Program-made: the position numbers and the translations under genes
Part shown: piece by piece, positions 7,795-15,505 of the stretch
How the letters are laid out: each line of letters begins with the position of its first letter
Position numbering within the stretch: position 1 is the stretch's first letter
The notes under the pieces: model-generated
The model's input: the letters and a program-made list of their open reading frames with translations, nothing else
The model's database searches: none
What the model was told of the DNA's origin: nothing
Source of the DNA: Trichodesmium sp. jk18x7bins.61
GTDB taxonomy: Bacteria; Cyanobacteriota; Cyanobacteriia; Cyanobacteriales; Microcoleaceae
Direction of reading: 5' to 3'
Assembly (NCBI GenBank): GCA_022822685.1
Contig: JAJEAQ010000038.1
Span: 1 to 17,180, forward strand
Length of the DNA stretch: 17,180 nt

Positions 7795-8265
7795 ATGAGT
7801 TTATTGAATAAGGTATTTGGAGCTTACAATGCAAATCGGGTTGTGTTCTCACAAACAGAAGCAATGGCAGCTATTGCCGTATCTGCAATTGCTTCTGATG
7901 GTTATCTTTTAGATCAAGAAATAGAACAAGTTCTAGTACTGTTGTCTCAAATGGAAATGTTTAAAAGCTATTCAGAAAAACAAATAACAACTCTGCTCGA
8001 TAGGTTGTTTAATACACTTAGTGAAAAAGGGATGAATAATTTAGTCGCGATAGCTAATGATGCACTGCATCCTGAGTATAAAGAAACAGCTTTTACACTA
8101 GCTACCGACCTAATTCTAGTAGATGGAGTTTTATCTGGCAAAGAACAATTATTTTTAACTCATTTATTTAAAACATTAGGTATGTCTACAGAAACAGCTT
8201 CAGCTATTTTTAAAGCTAGGTCTGAAAATCATCAGGTTACTAAAAGAAAGTCTGGGAAGTCATAG
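7795..8265 (+). CDS. TerB-like (tellurite-resistance TerB fold) protein
   Basis: This 156-residue, all-helical protein matches the TerB/TerB-like fold, which forms a helical bundle with paired acidic metal-binding loops. The two halves show the characteristic repeated acidic motif: AIASDGYLLDQEIEQV at about residues 31-46 and LILVDGVLSGKEQLFL at about 106-121. In cyanobacteria such proteins are widespread and usually not linked to actual tellurite resistance. Roles in metal sensing or membrane-associated stress complexes have been proposed for the family. There is no signal peptide. The C-terminal tail is basic (VTKRKSGKS). It has its own promoter-like sequence and a good Shine-Dalgarno, and it stands alone. 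Confidence 0.85.
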   Translation: MSLLNKVFGAYNANRVVFSQTEAMAAIAVSAIASDGYLLDQEIEQVLVLLSQMEMFKSYSEKQITTLLDRLFNTLSEKGMNNLVAIANDALHPEYKETAFTLATDLILVDGVLSGKEQLFLTHLFKTLGMSTETASAIFKARSENHQVTKRKSGKS

Positions 8266-8409
8266 AAATAATCAAAATTATCCAAACTAGATAAAAAGTG
8301 GTTGTCTCAAGCATTTTTAACTGTAGATATACCAGAATGATTAGAGCAAATCTGTTTAAATAACCTGACTTGAATTTAGTAGAATGATGCTCAATTAAAG
8401 CTTTCAAGT

Positions 8410-8458
8410 AAATCAAAGATTGCTTCGCTTCCCTCGCAACGCTTCGCGCTTTTGATTT
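8410..8458. repeat. Hairpin between convergent genes (AAATCAAA/TTTGATTT arms)
   Basis: AAATCAAA (8410-8417) pairs with TTTGATTT (8451-8458). The interior holds two copies of GCTTCGC (8422-8428 and 8441-8447). It lies between the TerB-like gene and the 3' end of the opposing GT4 gene, so it may act as a bidirectional transcription stop. It also resembles cyanobacterial interspersed repeats. Confidence 0.4.
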
Positions 8459-8566
8459 GGGAAGGCATGATTTTGATTTTCGTGAAATGGTATAACATCT
8501 GCGGATTTGATATTAGAGGGTAATTACTCGGTGTTTCCTCTCATTTTGAATTGTTTGATCAGCCTC

Positions 8567-9751
8567 TTAACAGGCGATAATTTCTTGGTAAGCTTGGATA
8601 GTTTGTGTGGCGATCGCTTCCCAACTATAGTTTTTTCTGGCCAACTCTTGAGCATTAGAGCCTCGTCGTTTTCTTTCTGCTTCATTATGTAAAGCTGACT
8701 TAATCAAAGCAGCCATATCTCCTATTTCACAACTACCAACCCAACCAGCTTCTGCATTCGCCACATCTTGACAAATATGAACTTGATCTGAAATAACTAC
8801 TGGAGTACCTGCTACCATTGCTTCTGCCACTGCCATGCCAAAATTCTCATAATAAGAAGGCAATACAAACACATCAGCTACCTGTAATAAAGTTGTCTTG
8901 ATTTTCCCCGTAACAAACCCTGTGATTTTTGTACATTTAGCCAGAGGAGAAGCTTCTATTTGTGATCTAATTTTAGCCTCGTAATTAGGATCTTGAGGAT
9001 TTGCACCTGCTAAGATAAATTGAAAATCTATTCCTTCTACTAATAACTTTTCTAAAGCAGGTAATAATAAATCCAAGCCTTTCTTGGGTTCAATTCGAGA
9101 CATAAACAAAATTATTGGATGTTTCACTTCTATAGCTTGAGATTGAAGATAAGTAACTAACTTTTGCTCATCTTGAATATTTTCTGGAGGGTTAACTCCT
9201 AAAGGAATTACTAAATCTCGTGTCAATAAGCCAAACCTTTGAGAAACTTTTGCTTCTTGTAGGCTCGTAAAATGAAGTGCAGCAGCCCGATCAATATTCT
9301 GTTTTTCTAGCAGAGAAACATAAATTTTTTTGAGTAGTTTTTTCTTACGTAAATCAGCAGGATCCAAAGTACCTAAAGGTCTTAAAATATAGGGTATATG
9401 ATTAGCTCTAGCAACAGTCGCAGCAATAGTAGTTACTGGAGAAAAGAGAGCATGAATATGAGCCAAATCAAACTCAGCAGCATGTTGATTTAACCATTGT
9501 AATAACTTCAGAGAAAACTTATAACGACGGAAAGGAGAACAACGAAAATAACGAATTTGATAACCATTTTGTGCAACAGGTTGCTCAAGGGGAACATCTA
9601 AAGGTGGTTGTCCTGCATCTCCGTTAGAATCCGTAGTCAGAATAGTAACATCAACATTTTGAGCAGCAAGAGCAGTAGAAAGTCCTAAAACCATTTGGCT
9701 AGGACCACCATAGACCAGGGAGATAGATGGTACTATTTGTAATATTCGCAT
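8567..9751 (-). CDS. Glycosyltransferase family 4 (GT-B fold)
   Basis: This complete, 394-residue retaining GT4 glycosyltransferase transfers a sugar from a nucleotide-sugar donor during cell-surface polysaccharide assembly at the cytoplasmic face. The N-terminal acceptor domain starts MRILQIVPSISLVYGGPSQMV, with the Gly-Gly loop at 15-16, and includes AHIHALFS at 97-104. The donor domain contains SRIEPKKGLDLLLPAL (218-233) and the EX7E signature ENFGMAVAE (Glu302 and Glu310) inside PSYYENFGMAVAEAM. There is no signal peptide. It ends at TAA (8569-8567). The start codon at 9751 is supported by the canonical N-terminus. An IS200/IS605-like end begins about 7 bases upstream, so the native 5' region is gone and expression may be low or driven from within the relic. 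Its gene neighbourhood suggests an exopolysaccharide role. Confidence 0.93.
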   Translation of the reverse strand: MRILQIVPSISLVYGGPSQMVLGLSTALAAQNVDVTILTTDSNGDAGQPPLDVPLEQPVAQNGYQIRYFRCSPFRRYKFSLKLLQWLNQHAAEFDLAHIHALFSPVTTIAATVARANHIPYILRPLGTLDPADLRKKKLLKKIYVSLLEKQNIDRAAALHFTSLQEAKVSQRFGLLTRDLVIPLGVNPPENIQDEQKLVTYLQSQAIEVKHPIILFMSRIEPKKGLDLLLPALEKLLVEGIDFQFILAGANPQDPNYEAKIRSQIEASPLAKCTKITGFVTGKIKTTLLQVADVFVLPSYYENFGMAVAEAMVAGTPVVISDQVHICQDVANAEAGWVGSCEIGDMAALIKSALHNEAERKRRGSNAQELARKNYSWEAIATQTIQAYQEIIAC

Positions 9752-9757
9752 AGCTTT

Positions 9758-9805
9758 TTGACATACTCACTCCGTTGCGCTTAGGCGACAACGCGGGATT
9801 CTTCT
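9758..9805 (-). mobile_element. IS200/IS605-like right-end relic upstream of the GT4 gene
   Basis: On the minus strand this reads a coding-like tail (MKEESRVVA, then stop) merging into GAATCCC, a stem-loop CGTTG...CAACG, then GAGTATGTCAA. The stem on the plus strand is CGTTGCGC (9773-9780) with GCG-A-CAACG (9785-9793). From memory, GAATCCCC-hairpin-GAGTATGTCAA is the usual right end of cyanobacterial IS200/IS605-type tnpB elements. No tnpB domain with zinc-finger or RuvC residues is recognisable further right. The outer end stops about 7 bases from the GT4 start codon. Confidence 0.5.
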
Positions 9806-9832
9806 TTCATGTGGCGAGGTGGCTCAACCGAT

Positions 9833-9860
9833 AAAACCCCGCCGGGACGGGCGGGGTTTT
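9833..9860. terminator. Strong symmetric hairpin, terminator-like in both directions
   Basis: AAAACCCCGCC (9833-9843) and GGCGGGGTTTT (9850-9860) form an 11-bp perfect stem with a 6-base loop. A-run and T-run sit at the base of the stem, so it would act as a rho-independent terminator on either strand. It separates the GT4/relic side from the omega-RNA-like structure. Confidence 0.7.
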
Positions 9861-9963
9861 GATTGCGGTTTAGACAGAGGTTATATCCTCCCCCTGTGTA
9901 GATACAGATGGTAGCAAAATACTTCCTGCTTGTCAAGAGGTGCGTGCATTTTGTTTGTAGAGG

Positions 9964-10110
9964 CGGAAGAAAACATAACCCAGGCTCTCATCCCGACGCT
10001 CCCCTACCGGGAGAGCGCTTCTTTGAGCGCCAGTTTGTTCATCCAAACAAAAACTGATGAGCCTGGGCAACAATCAGCATGATGCTCTGTCAAGACGAAG
10101 GCCAATCTTA
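9964..10110 (+). ncRNA. Structured RNA resembling HEARO / IscB omega RNA (no iscB gene)
   Basis: A closing stem CCCAGGCTC (9979-9987) with GAGCCTGGG (10059-10067) encloses three hairpins. These are CTCCC/GGGAG (9999-10003 with 10009-10013), GCGCT/AGCGC (10015-10019 with 10026-10030), and CAGTTTGTT (10031-10039) with AAC...AAACTG (10046-10056). The tail then reads CAACAATCAGC. From memory, the 3' part of characterised IscB omega RNA has the same order: GCCAGTTGAT, a loop, ATCAGATAAGCC, then AGGGGGAACAATCA. The match in order, spacing and the AACAATCA tail is the basis for the call. Additional small hairpins follow to about 10160. HEARO RNAs normally sit just upstream of iscB on the same strand. 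No iscB ORF is visible downstream, only 600 bases of AT-rich DNA, so this would be an orphan copy. The 5' limit and guide are not determined. Confidence 0.5.
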
Positions 10111-10164
10111 GCCAAAATCGAAAGACAAATCTCTTGCCAAAAATGATCAATCGGCTTGATGGGA

Positions 10165-10732
10165 AAAAGCGATCGCTACATCTACTACTATAAAGTTACA
10201 AAATGATTACTTTCGCCCAAGTCCATGTACCATAAATAACACTTAGGAAATCAACTATCCGTAATGGTGGCTGCATATCTATATATTTACTGTCATGGCA
10301 AATACCCATTTATTCACGTAATAAATATTTACATAAATATAAAAATAATATAAATATTTTAATAATTGCTAAAAACATATATTAATGGGGTTTTGTCAGA
10401 TTTGAGCCATCAAAAATCTGTAGTGATACTTAAAAAAGGATCAACCAAGAGATGAGGATTCAAGTGTATATACTCTTAAGTGTAATTGATTGATATTCAA
10501 GTATCTTCACAGAAAACTTACAATTCTCTAAATAATCTTCACCGATTCTTCATAAAAAAAAGCAAATACGGAAGTATATTTACAGATATGAGGCTAATAA
10601 AGGTCTGAATAAAAATCCATGCAACCAGATTATTGCATCTAGATAATGGGTTTGATGATTTGAAATATTAGTTTTACCTAATCACAAAAGTTTCTATAAC
10701 AACACACAAAATTTTAGTTAAGGTATAAAAAA
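10165..10732. other. AT-rich intergenic region before the glycosyltransferase-EAL gene
   Basis: About 570 bases with no ORF. The central 10310-10390 is almost pure A/T. No iscB, tnpB or other remnant could be read in any frame. At the right end AAGG (10720-10723) lies 9 bases before the ATG at 10733 and is a plausible Shine-Dalgarno. Confidence 0.5.
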
Positions 10733-11047
10733 ATGGGCAGAGTTGATTTTACAGTTGCTATCCCTACTTATAACGGCGAAACTCGTTTACCAGATGTATT
10801 AGACAGATAAAAGTTACAAATAAATACCGAAAACTTCTCATGGGAAGTGATTGTAGTTGACAACAACAGTACAGACATCACTGCCGAAATAGTAGAATCT
10901 TATCAACCTAATTGGCCTCAATCGGTTCCACTCAGATATGCTTTCGCCCCAAAGCAAGGAGCTGCATTTGCCCGACAAAGAGCAGTTGAAAAAGCCAAAG
11001 GAGAATTTATTGGTTTTCTAGATGATGACAACTTACGCGCGGCCTGA
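10733..11047 (+). pseudogene. hpsE: HpsE-like family 2 glycosyltransferase, 5' part (broken)
   Basis: Starting at ATG 10733 the protein reads MGRVDFTVAIPTYNGETRLP, the classic GT-A family 2 N-terminus. It then meets TAA at codon 26 (10808-10810). The same frame continues with VIVVDNNSTDITAEIVES, QGAAFARQRAVEKAKGEF and the metal-binding GFLDDDNL, the DxD site. It breaks at 11047 because of one extra base in the run near 11035-11040. Coding then continues in the next frame as RPEWVAQAYAFG. The sequence matches the cyanobacterial HpsE group (hormogonium polysaccharide glycosyltransferases), which add sugars from nucleotide donors to surface polysaccharide. Where the paralogue at 12823 has leucine (DKLREQINTE), this copy has the TAA (DR-stop-KLQINTE). 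Two independent lesions argue for a pseudogene. Confidence 0.8.
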
Positions 11048-12491
11048 ATGGGTTGCTCAAGCTTATGCTTTTGGTAAAAACCATCCTCAAGTAGGTGCTT
11101 TTGGCTCTCAGCTCCACGGAAACTTTTTTGAACAAGATTCACAATCAAATCTGCCTGAAAACTTTCAAGAAATAGCTTGTTTTTTAGCAATTGTAGAACG
11201 AGGAAATCAAGCGCATCTTTACAATCCCGAACATAAGATACTACCTCCTGGTGCTGGAGTTGTAGTTCGGAAACAAGCTTGGGAAGAATCTGTTCCGAAG
11301 ACATTATTCTTGAATCACAAAGGCAAAAAAGCAGGATTAGCAAGTGAAGATTTAGAAGCCCTGATCAATATTCAGCAGGCTGGTTGGGAAATTTGGTATA
11401 ACCCTGCTATGGTGGTTGAGCACAAAATTCCTAACTCTCGACTCAAAAGAGATTACTTACTAATGCTGGTTCGTTGTATAGGTTTAAGCCGACATCGCCT
11501 CAGAATGATGACTCTCAAAAGTTGGCAGAAACCATTGGCTTTTCCAGCTTACATGGCTAATGACTTTCGGCGATTGGTGCTTCACTTGATTAAAAAGGGT
11601 AAGTCAATCAAAACTGATACTGCTGCTGCTTGCAAGACAGAACTTTTGTGGAATACAATTAAAAGCCCATTATTCTTGTGGCAAAAGCAACAAGAAGCTA
11701 AAGCTGAAGCCCGCAGTTATCAACCACTGCCTCAAGGTGAATATTGGTTAGAGGGAATTGCGACAGCTTTTGAAGAAAAACGCTTCTGTCTTCATGCTCA
11801 AAACATATTGCCTATTAGTGGTGAAGATTTGGACATTAAGCATTCAGAAATTCTGTTGCGACTGAAAGATAAAGAAGGAAATATCGTCTTACCTGGAAAA
11901 TTTCTACCTATTGCAGAACGTTACAATTTGATGGGAACTATCGAACGCTGGGTAATTAAGAAATTGTTTGATCAGCTTTCTCGGTTGAGTGAAAGCAATA
12001 GTAATTCTGTATATGAAATTAATTTTAGTGCTGCCAGTGTTAATGATGAAAAGTTTGTTGAATTCTTACGGGAGCAGTTTGATATTTACAACGTTTTACC
12101 AGAGGTAGTGAGTTTAGGAATTAGCGAATCCATTGCCATTGCTAACATGAAGCAAGTGACAAAATTAATTAGTGTTTTTAAAGAGATTGGTTGTCAATTT
12201 ACCTTAGATCATGTTGGTCGTGCCAGCTTAATGCCTGAATATTTCAAACAACTACCTATAGATTATCTGAAAATTGATGGTAAGTTAGTCAAAGGACTTG
12301 GTAACAACAATGAAAACCTCAGAGGGATAGAAAATATCCACATTTTAGGTTATAAGTTGGGTATTAAGACTATTGCAGAAGCTGTTGAAAATACCAGCAT
12401 CATGGAGAATATTAAAGGCTTAGGAGCCAATTATGCTCAAGGTTATGGTGTAGATTATCCTCAACCTTTAGTATTTACTGGAAAAAAATAG
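11022..12491 (+). CDS. GT2 (HpsE-like) C-terminal part fused to a degenerate EAL domain; downstream part of the broken gene
   Basis: Residues 7-230 of this 489-codon frame continue the HpsE-type glycosyltransferase: PEWVAQAYAFG, LPPGAGVVVRKQAW, the acceptor-side ED (SEDLEALINIQQAGWEIWYNP), then the basic amphipathic tail. A linker (about 225-240) leads to an EAL domain (about 241-486), the fold that binds or hydrolyses c-di-GMP. EAL catalytic positions are mostly present: Glu276 in EILLR, Asn334 in YEINFS, Glu369 in GISES, Asp396, Lys417 in YLKIDG, Glu453 in IAEAVE and Gln473 in AQGYG. The second Asp of the usual DDFG is His397 (LDHVGR), so loop 6 is degenerate. Binding without hydrolysis is possible. 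There is no GGDEF domain. The true 5' end is at 10733, one frame away. The ATG at 11022 is only the first in this frame and removes the DxD site, so the product is unlikely to be an active glycosyltransferase. Confidence 0.75.
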   Translation: MMTTYARPEWVAQAYAFGKNHPQVGAFGSQLHGNFFEQDSQSNLPENFQEIACFLAIVERGNQAHLYNPEHKILPPGAGVVVRKQAWEESVPKTLFLNHKGKKAGLASEDLEALINIQQAGWEIWYNPAMVVEHKIPNSRLKRDYLLMLVRCIGLSRHRLRMMTLKSWQKPLAFPAYMANDFRRLVLHLIKKGKSIKTDTAAACKTELLWNTIKSPLFLWQKQQEAKAEARSYQPLPQGEYWLEGIATAFEEKRFCLHAQNILPISGEDLDIKHSEILLRLKDKEGNIVLPGKFLPIAERYNLMGTIERWVIKKLFDQLSRLSESNSNSVYEINFSAASVNDEKFVEFLREQFDIYNVLPEVVSLGISESIAIANMKQVTKLISVFKEIGCQFTLDHVGRASLMPEYFKQLPIDYLKIDGKLVKGLGNNNENLRGIENIHILGYKLGIKTIAEAVENTSIMENIKGLGANYAQGYGVDYPQPLVFTGKK

Positions 12492-12822
12492 ATAATTTCA
12501 ACTTAAACCTAGTTAATTCTCAGTTTTCACAACCAGCTATCGCCTAATTTGACTGGGATAAATCAGTGGGTAGAGACTATTATTAGGTAGGCTGGGAATA
12601 TCTGCATCTTTAGGCCAGAGAGGATGTCAATGCTATAATTACAAAATTAAGTAGGTCAGCCTAGAAAAGTTTTGCTATATTTAACATTTTTAAGTAACTC
12701 CAACTTTCATCATAAGTGTGAGATGAGTAGATTTACACTTAGTTAGATAGCTATGAATTTTAACACCAACCTACTTAAATAAGTATGAAATAAGTACCAG
12801 TTCCTTACTTCAAAAATTATTT
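12492..12822. other. Intergenic stretch between the two HpsE copies
   Basis: 330 bases with no ORF. A short inverted pair TAGGCTG (12588-12594) and CAGCCTA (12657-12663) is the only structure seen. No clear Shine-Dalgarno precedes the next ATG. Confidence 0.45.
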
Positions 12823-13740
12823 ATGCAAAAGGTAGATTTTACAGTGGCTATCCCTACCTACAATGGGGAAAATCGTCCGCCGAAAGTTATTGATAAATTA
12901 CGAGAACAAATCAACACCGAACATTTTTTTGTGGAAGTCCTAATTATTGATAATAACAGTAAAGATAATACAGCAAAAATTGTTCAGAATTTTATAATTT
13001 AAGATACTGTTTTGAAGGAGAACAAGGAGCTGCTTTTGCTAGACTGCGAGCAATTAGAGAATCCCAAACTGAACTTGTAGGTTTTCTAGATGATGATGTC
13101 ATACCTGCCTCTGATTGGGTGGCAGCAGCCTATGAATTTGGTCAAAAATATCCTCAAGCAGCAGTTTTTGGTGGTCAAATTCATGGAGTTTTTGAAGTTC
13201 CTCCTCCATAAAATTTTGAAAGAATACAATCTTTTCTAGCAATTAGAGAAAGAGGTCTGGAAGCACATTTATATTCTCCATAAAAGTTAATTCTGCCTCC
13301 ATCTGCTGCTTGGGTAATTCGCAAAAAAGCTTGGCTATAAAATGTGCCAAATCGTCCAACTTTAGGAGGAAGAACTAAGGGTTCAATGCTTCAAGGAGAT
13401 GATTATGAACCCTTGTTATATATGCACAAGGCCGGCTGGGAAATCTGGTATAACCCACAAATGCAAGTTGAGCATCAAATTCCGAAATCTAGGCTAGAAA
13501 AAGATTACTTAATTTCGTTAATTAGAGGCTCTTGTCTATGTATTTGTCAGCTCAGAATGATTGGCGCTCAAACCAGGGAAAAACCATTGATCGTGGCTAA
13601 AATCATGTTAGGCCGCCTGAGAAGATCGATACAACATATCATCAAATATAAATGCCAGTTAAAACTGACTTAATAGCTAGTTGTGAAATGGAGTTTTATT
13701 TAAGTAGTTTTGCTAGTCCTTTTTACTTCTTAAAAACATT
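12823..13740 (+). pseudogene. hpsE: Second HpsE-like family 2 glycosyltransferase (pseudogene)
   Basis: It begins MQKVDFTVAIPTYNGENRPP and is homologous to the copy at 10733 along its length, but it has no EAL domain. The lesions are as follows. A small deletion with frameshift sits near 12990, joining IVQNF to FYNLRYCFEGEQGAAFAR. Three in-frame TAA codons lie at 13209, 13281 and 13338. A further frameshift near 13655 puts the continuing homology (PVKTDLIASCEMEFYLSSFASPFYFL) into another frame. Retained motifs are the DxD region GFLDDDVIPASDWV, ILPPSAAWVIRKKAW and GWEIWYNPQMQVEHQIP. Each of the three TAA codons aligns with a GAA glutamate codon in the first copy (PENF, NPEH, WEES). The reading frame at 13344-13673 is only the longest open piece. 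This gene is dead; its ancestral role was surface polysaccharide synthesis. Confidence 0.85.
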
Positions 13741-13761
13741 GCTTTTGTCCAGGGGATTGTC

Positions 13762-14351
13762 GTGAAAAACCTGTAATTGCGATTGGAATTGACTCTGCAG
13801 ATCCAAATATTATCGAAAAATGGATGGCTGAGGGACATCTAAAAAATATTAGTAGAATTAGAGAGCAAGGAACTTATGCTCGCCTCCATAATACTGTTGG
13901 TGGAGTAGAAACAGAAACAAAAATAACTGAAAGAATGTGGGGCATCCTGTCAGAAAGATGCCTACCTAATAAAACTGGATATTGGGGGCCGATTCAGTTT
14001 CAAGAAGGAAGTTACGATATTAAACACGATTATACAAGCGGTGCAGGAGCTTATAACTTTGAAGAATACCCCCTCTTTTTTGCACTGGGAGATAAATATA
14101 GAGTTGCAACTTTTGATGCACCAGGGGAAGCTATTTCTGAACAAGTGAATGGGATACAAATTTTAGGTTGGGGGGTCATACACCTTGCACTGGTAAAGGG
14201 GCTGAAATTGCTCCCGGCTCAAGTTTACCTGAAGGTCATGCATGCAGTAGATATAGCTCCCACAATTTTGGAATTGATGGGCGCACCAATTCCAGAATAT
14301 ATGGATAGTAAGCCACTGATAGAAAAATCTATTTCTAAAGTAGGTGTCTAA
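13762..14351 (+). pseudogene. Alkaline-phosphatase-superfamily (type I phosphodiesterase-like) gene, internally deleted
   Basis: The product reads PVIAIGIDSADPNIIEKWMAEG (first metal-binding Asp in GIDSAD), then VGGVETETKITERMWGILSE and GYWGPIQFQEGSYDI. It runs to VNGIQILGWG and then jumps to the C-terminal region VDIAPTILELMGAPIPEYMD. The middle of the family, which holds the metal-binding histidines, is missing. Just after the junction the natural frame is GHTPCTGKGAEIAPGSSLPEGHA; a 4-base TGCA duplication near 14240 then shifts it back to VDIAPT. The probable start is GTG at 13762 (VKNPVIAIG) if one C was lost near 13771. ATG 13824 is internal. Cyanobacterial polysaccharide loci often carry such a gene. 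It begins about 20 bases after the glycosyltransferase homology ends, so the two were probably co-transcribed. Confidence 0.75.
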
Positions 14352-14382
14352 AACAACCATCAGCGGCTAGCTGGTAAGTATG

Positions 14383-14535
14383 CTTTTAGCCTGTGTTTTC
14401 TATCCCTCGGTTGAAACGCAGGCAGGCGCTTTGAGATCAGAAGAAATGAATCAGCGTGGATTGATATTATTGCGTAGTATCTGTCTAGAATTCCAGTCGC
14501 AGAGAGCGCGGAAAATGTCAAGCCCTGTAGAGTGA
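14383..14535 (+). mobile_element. Second IS200/IS605-like tnpB-tail relic
   Basis: The plus strand reads ACVFYPSVETQAGALRSEEM, then NQRGLILLRSICLEFQSQRA, ending at TGA 14533-14535. It aligns with the relic at 4090-4222 in protein (TADFCLSLKTVV...SEEMKQHGLIPLCSIRLES) and in DNA (GTAGTATC and TTAGAAT/CTAGAAT blocks). It has no hairpin and no further tnpB sequence. It directly follows the phosphatase pseudogene and probably marks the scar of an element lost by deletion. Confidence 0.4.
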
Positions 14536-14713
14536 TTGTAAAAATCTGGTTAAATTCCTGTGTAGGGCGGGTGAGGCGGGGACATCTCCTGCTACTCACA
14601 AAAAAATTACTTGTCCGCCGTAACCAACCAAAATTAATCGCTCTTGGCGTATTCAATGTCTTTGAATTAATAGATTTATAATATTATTTGATTTGATTTT
14701 GGTAATTTAAACA

Positions 14714-15408
14714 ATGAATGTTGCTGAAGCCAGCTTAAGTTTAAAATCTGCTTCTTTGTCTAAAAAATCTCATAAAAAAAGTAAAGGATTCTATCGAATT
14801 ATCACAGTATTGTTAGGATGGGTACCCCTTTCTCTTGGGATCAAATTACGCAACTTTATCTATCCAACTATCTTTGCTAAAGTTGGTTCATCAGTTCAAA
14901 TCGAACCAAGCGTTAATTTTACAAGAACCTATCTAATACACTGAATGGTATTCAAATCATTTCTAATGCTTCTCTAGAGGCTTGTGGAGAAGATAATGCA
15001 TTGAAAATAGGAAATAAAGTCAGAATTGATCGTGGTGCGGATGTTCGCGCTCATCAAGGAGGTGAGGTAGAAATTGGCGATCGCGCTTATATTGGACCTT
15101 ATGCTTGTATTTCGGGAAGGGGTATTAAAATTGGCCAGGATTGTTTGATTTCTTCTCATTCAGGAATTTACGGTAATAGTCATAACTTTTCTGATTCTAA
15201 TCTTACTATCAGGGAACAAGGACTTTCTTATCAGGGTATTGTCATTGAAGATGATTGCTGGCTAGGAACAGGAGTTAAAGTCTTAGATGGTGTCACTATT
15301 GGTAAAGGTAGTGTCATTTCTGCGGGTGCAGTAGTGATGAAAGATATTCCTCCTTATTCTGTAGCCGCTGGTGTTCCTGCGAGGGTAATTTCTCATCGGA
15401 AGTTATAG
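14714..15408 (+). pseudogene. Hexapeptide-repeat (LbH) O-acetyltransferase, frameshifted
   Basis: The N-terminal part (14714-14941) reads MNVAEASLSLKSASLSKK, then RIITVLLGWVPLSLGIKLRN and VGSSVQIEPSVNFTRTYLI, ending at TGA 14942. The rest continues two bases off from CTG 14941: NGIQIISNASLEACGEDN, then a left-handed beta-helix with repeats such as IGNKVRIDRGADVRAH, IGDRAYIGPYACISG and IGKGSVISAGAVVM. It ends with the family signature SVAAGVPARVISHRKL and TAG. The catalytic His is likely that of GNSHNFSD. Compared with the family, several residues also seem lost at the junction. Such WcaF/LacA-type enzymes transfer acetyl from acetyl-CoA to sugar hydroxyls of exopolysaccharide. An HpsU-type assignment is possible but unproven. 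The 15001-15408 piece is well conserved and open, so the lesion may be recent or a sequencing error. Confidence 0.8.
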
Positions 15409-15505
15409 AAGATTGCATAGTCAGGGTGAGTAATAAACACTGACTGTCAAACTATTTTTTTGCTCAAAAACTCAAAAGTTCTATCCTCATTCTTAGAAGT
15501 GGTTA

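Noticed and set aside
9808..9836. tRNA-like string GGCGAGGTGGCTCAACCG resembling a tRNA 5' half and D-arm
   Set aside because: No acceptor partner, anticodon arm or T-loop GTTCRANNC follows; the next bases form the GC-rich terminator hairpin.
9877..9957. Minus-strand open frame (KCTHLLTSRKYFATICIY) as a tnpB body
   Set aside because: It has no zinc-finger cysteines, RuvC motif or start codon, and it lies opposite the structured region; the openness is probably chance.
10918..11343. Minus-strand 141-codon ORF
   Set aside because: It lies opposite the conserved GT2 coding sequence, which is supported by homology to the second copy, so it is a shadow frame.
14360..14656. Minus-strand 98-codon ORF
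   Set aside because: It is antisense to the plus-strand tnpB-like relic, and its composition and lack of motifs indicate a chance frame.
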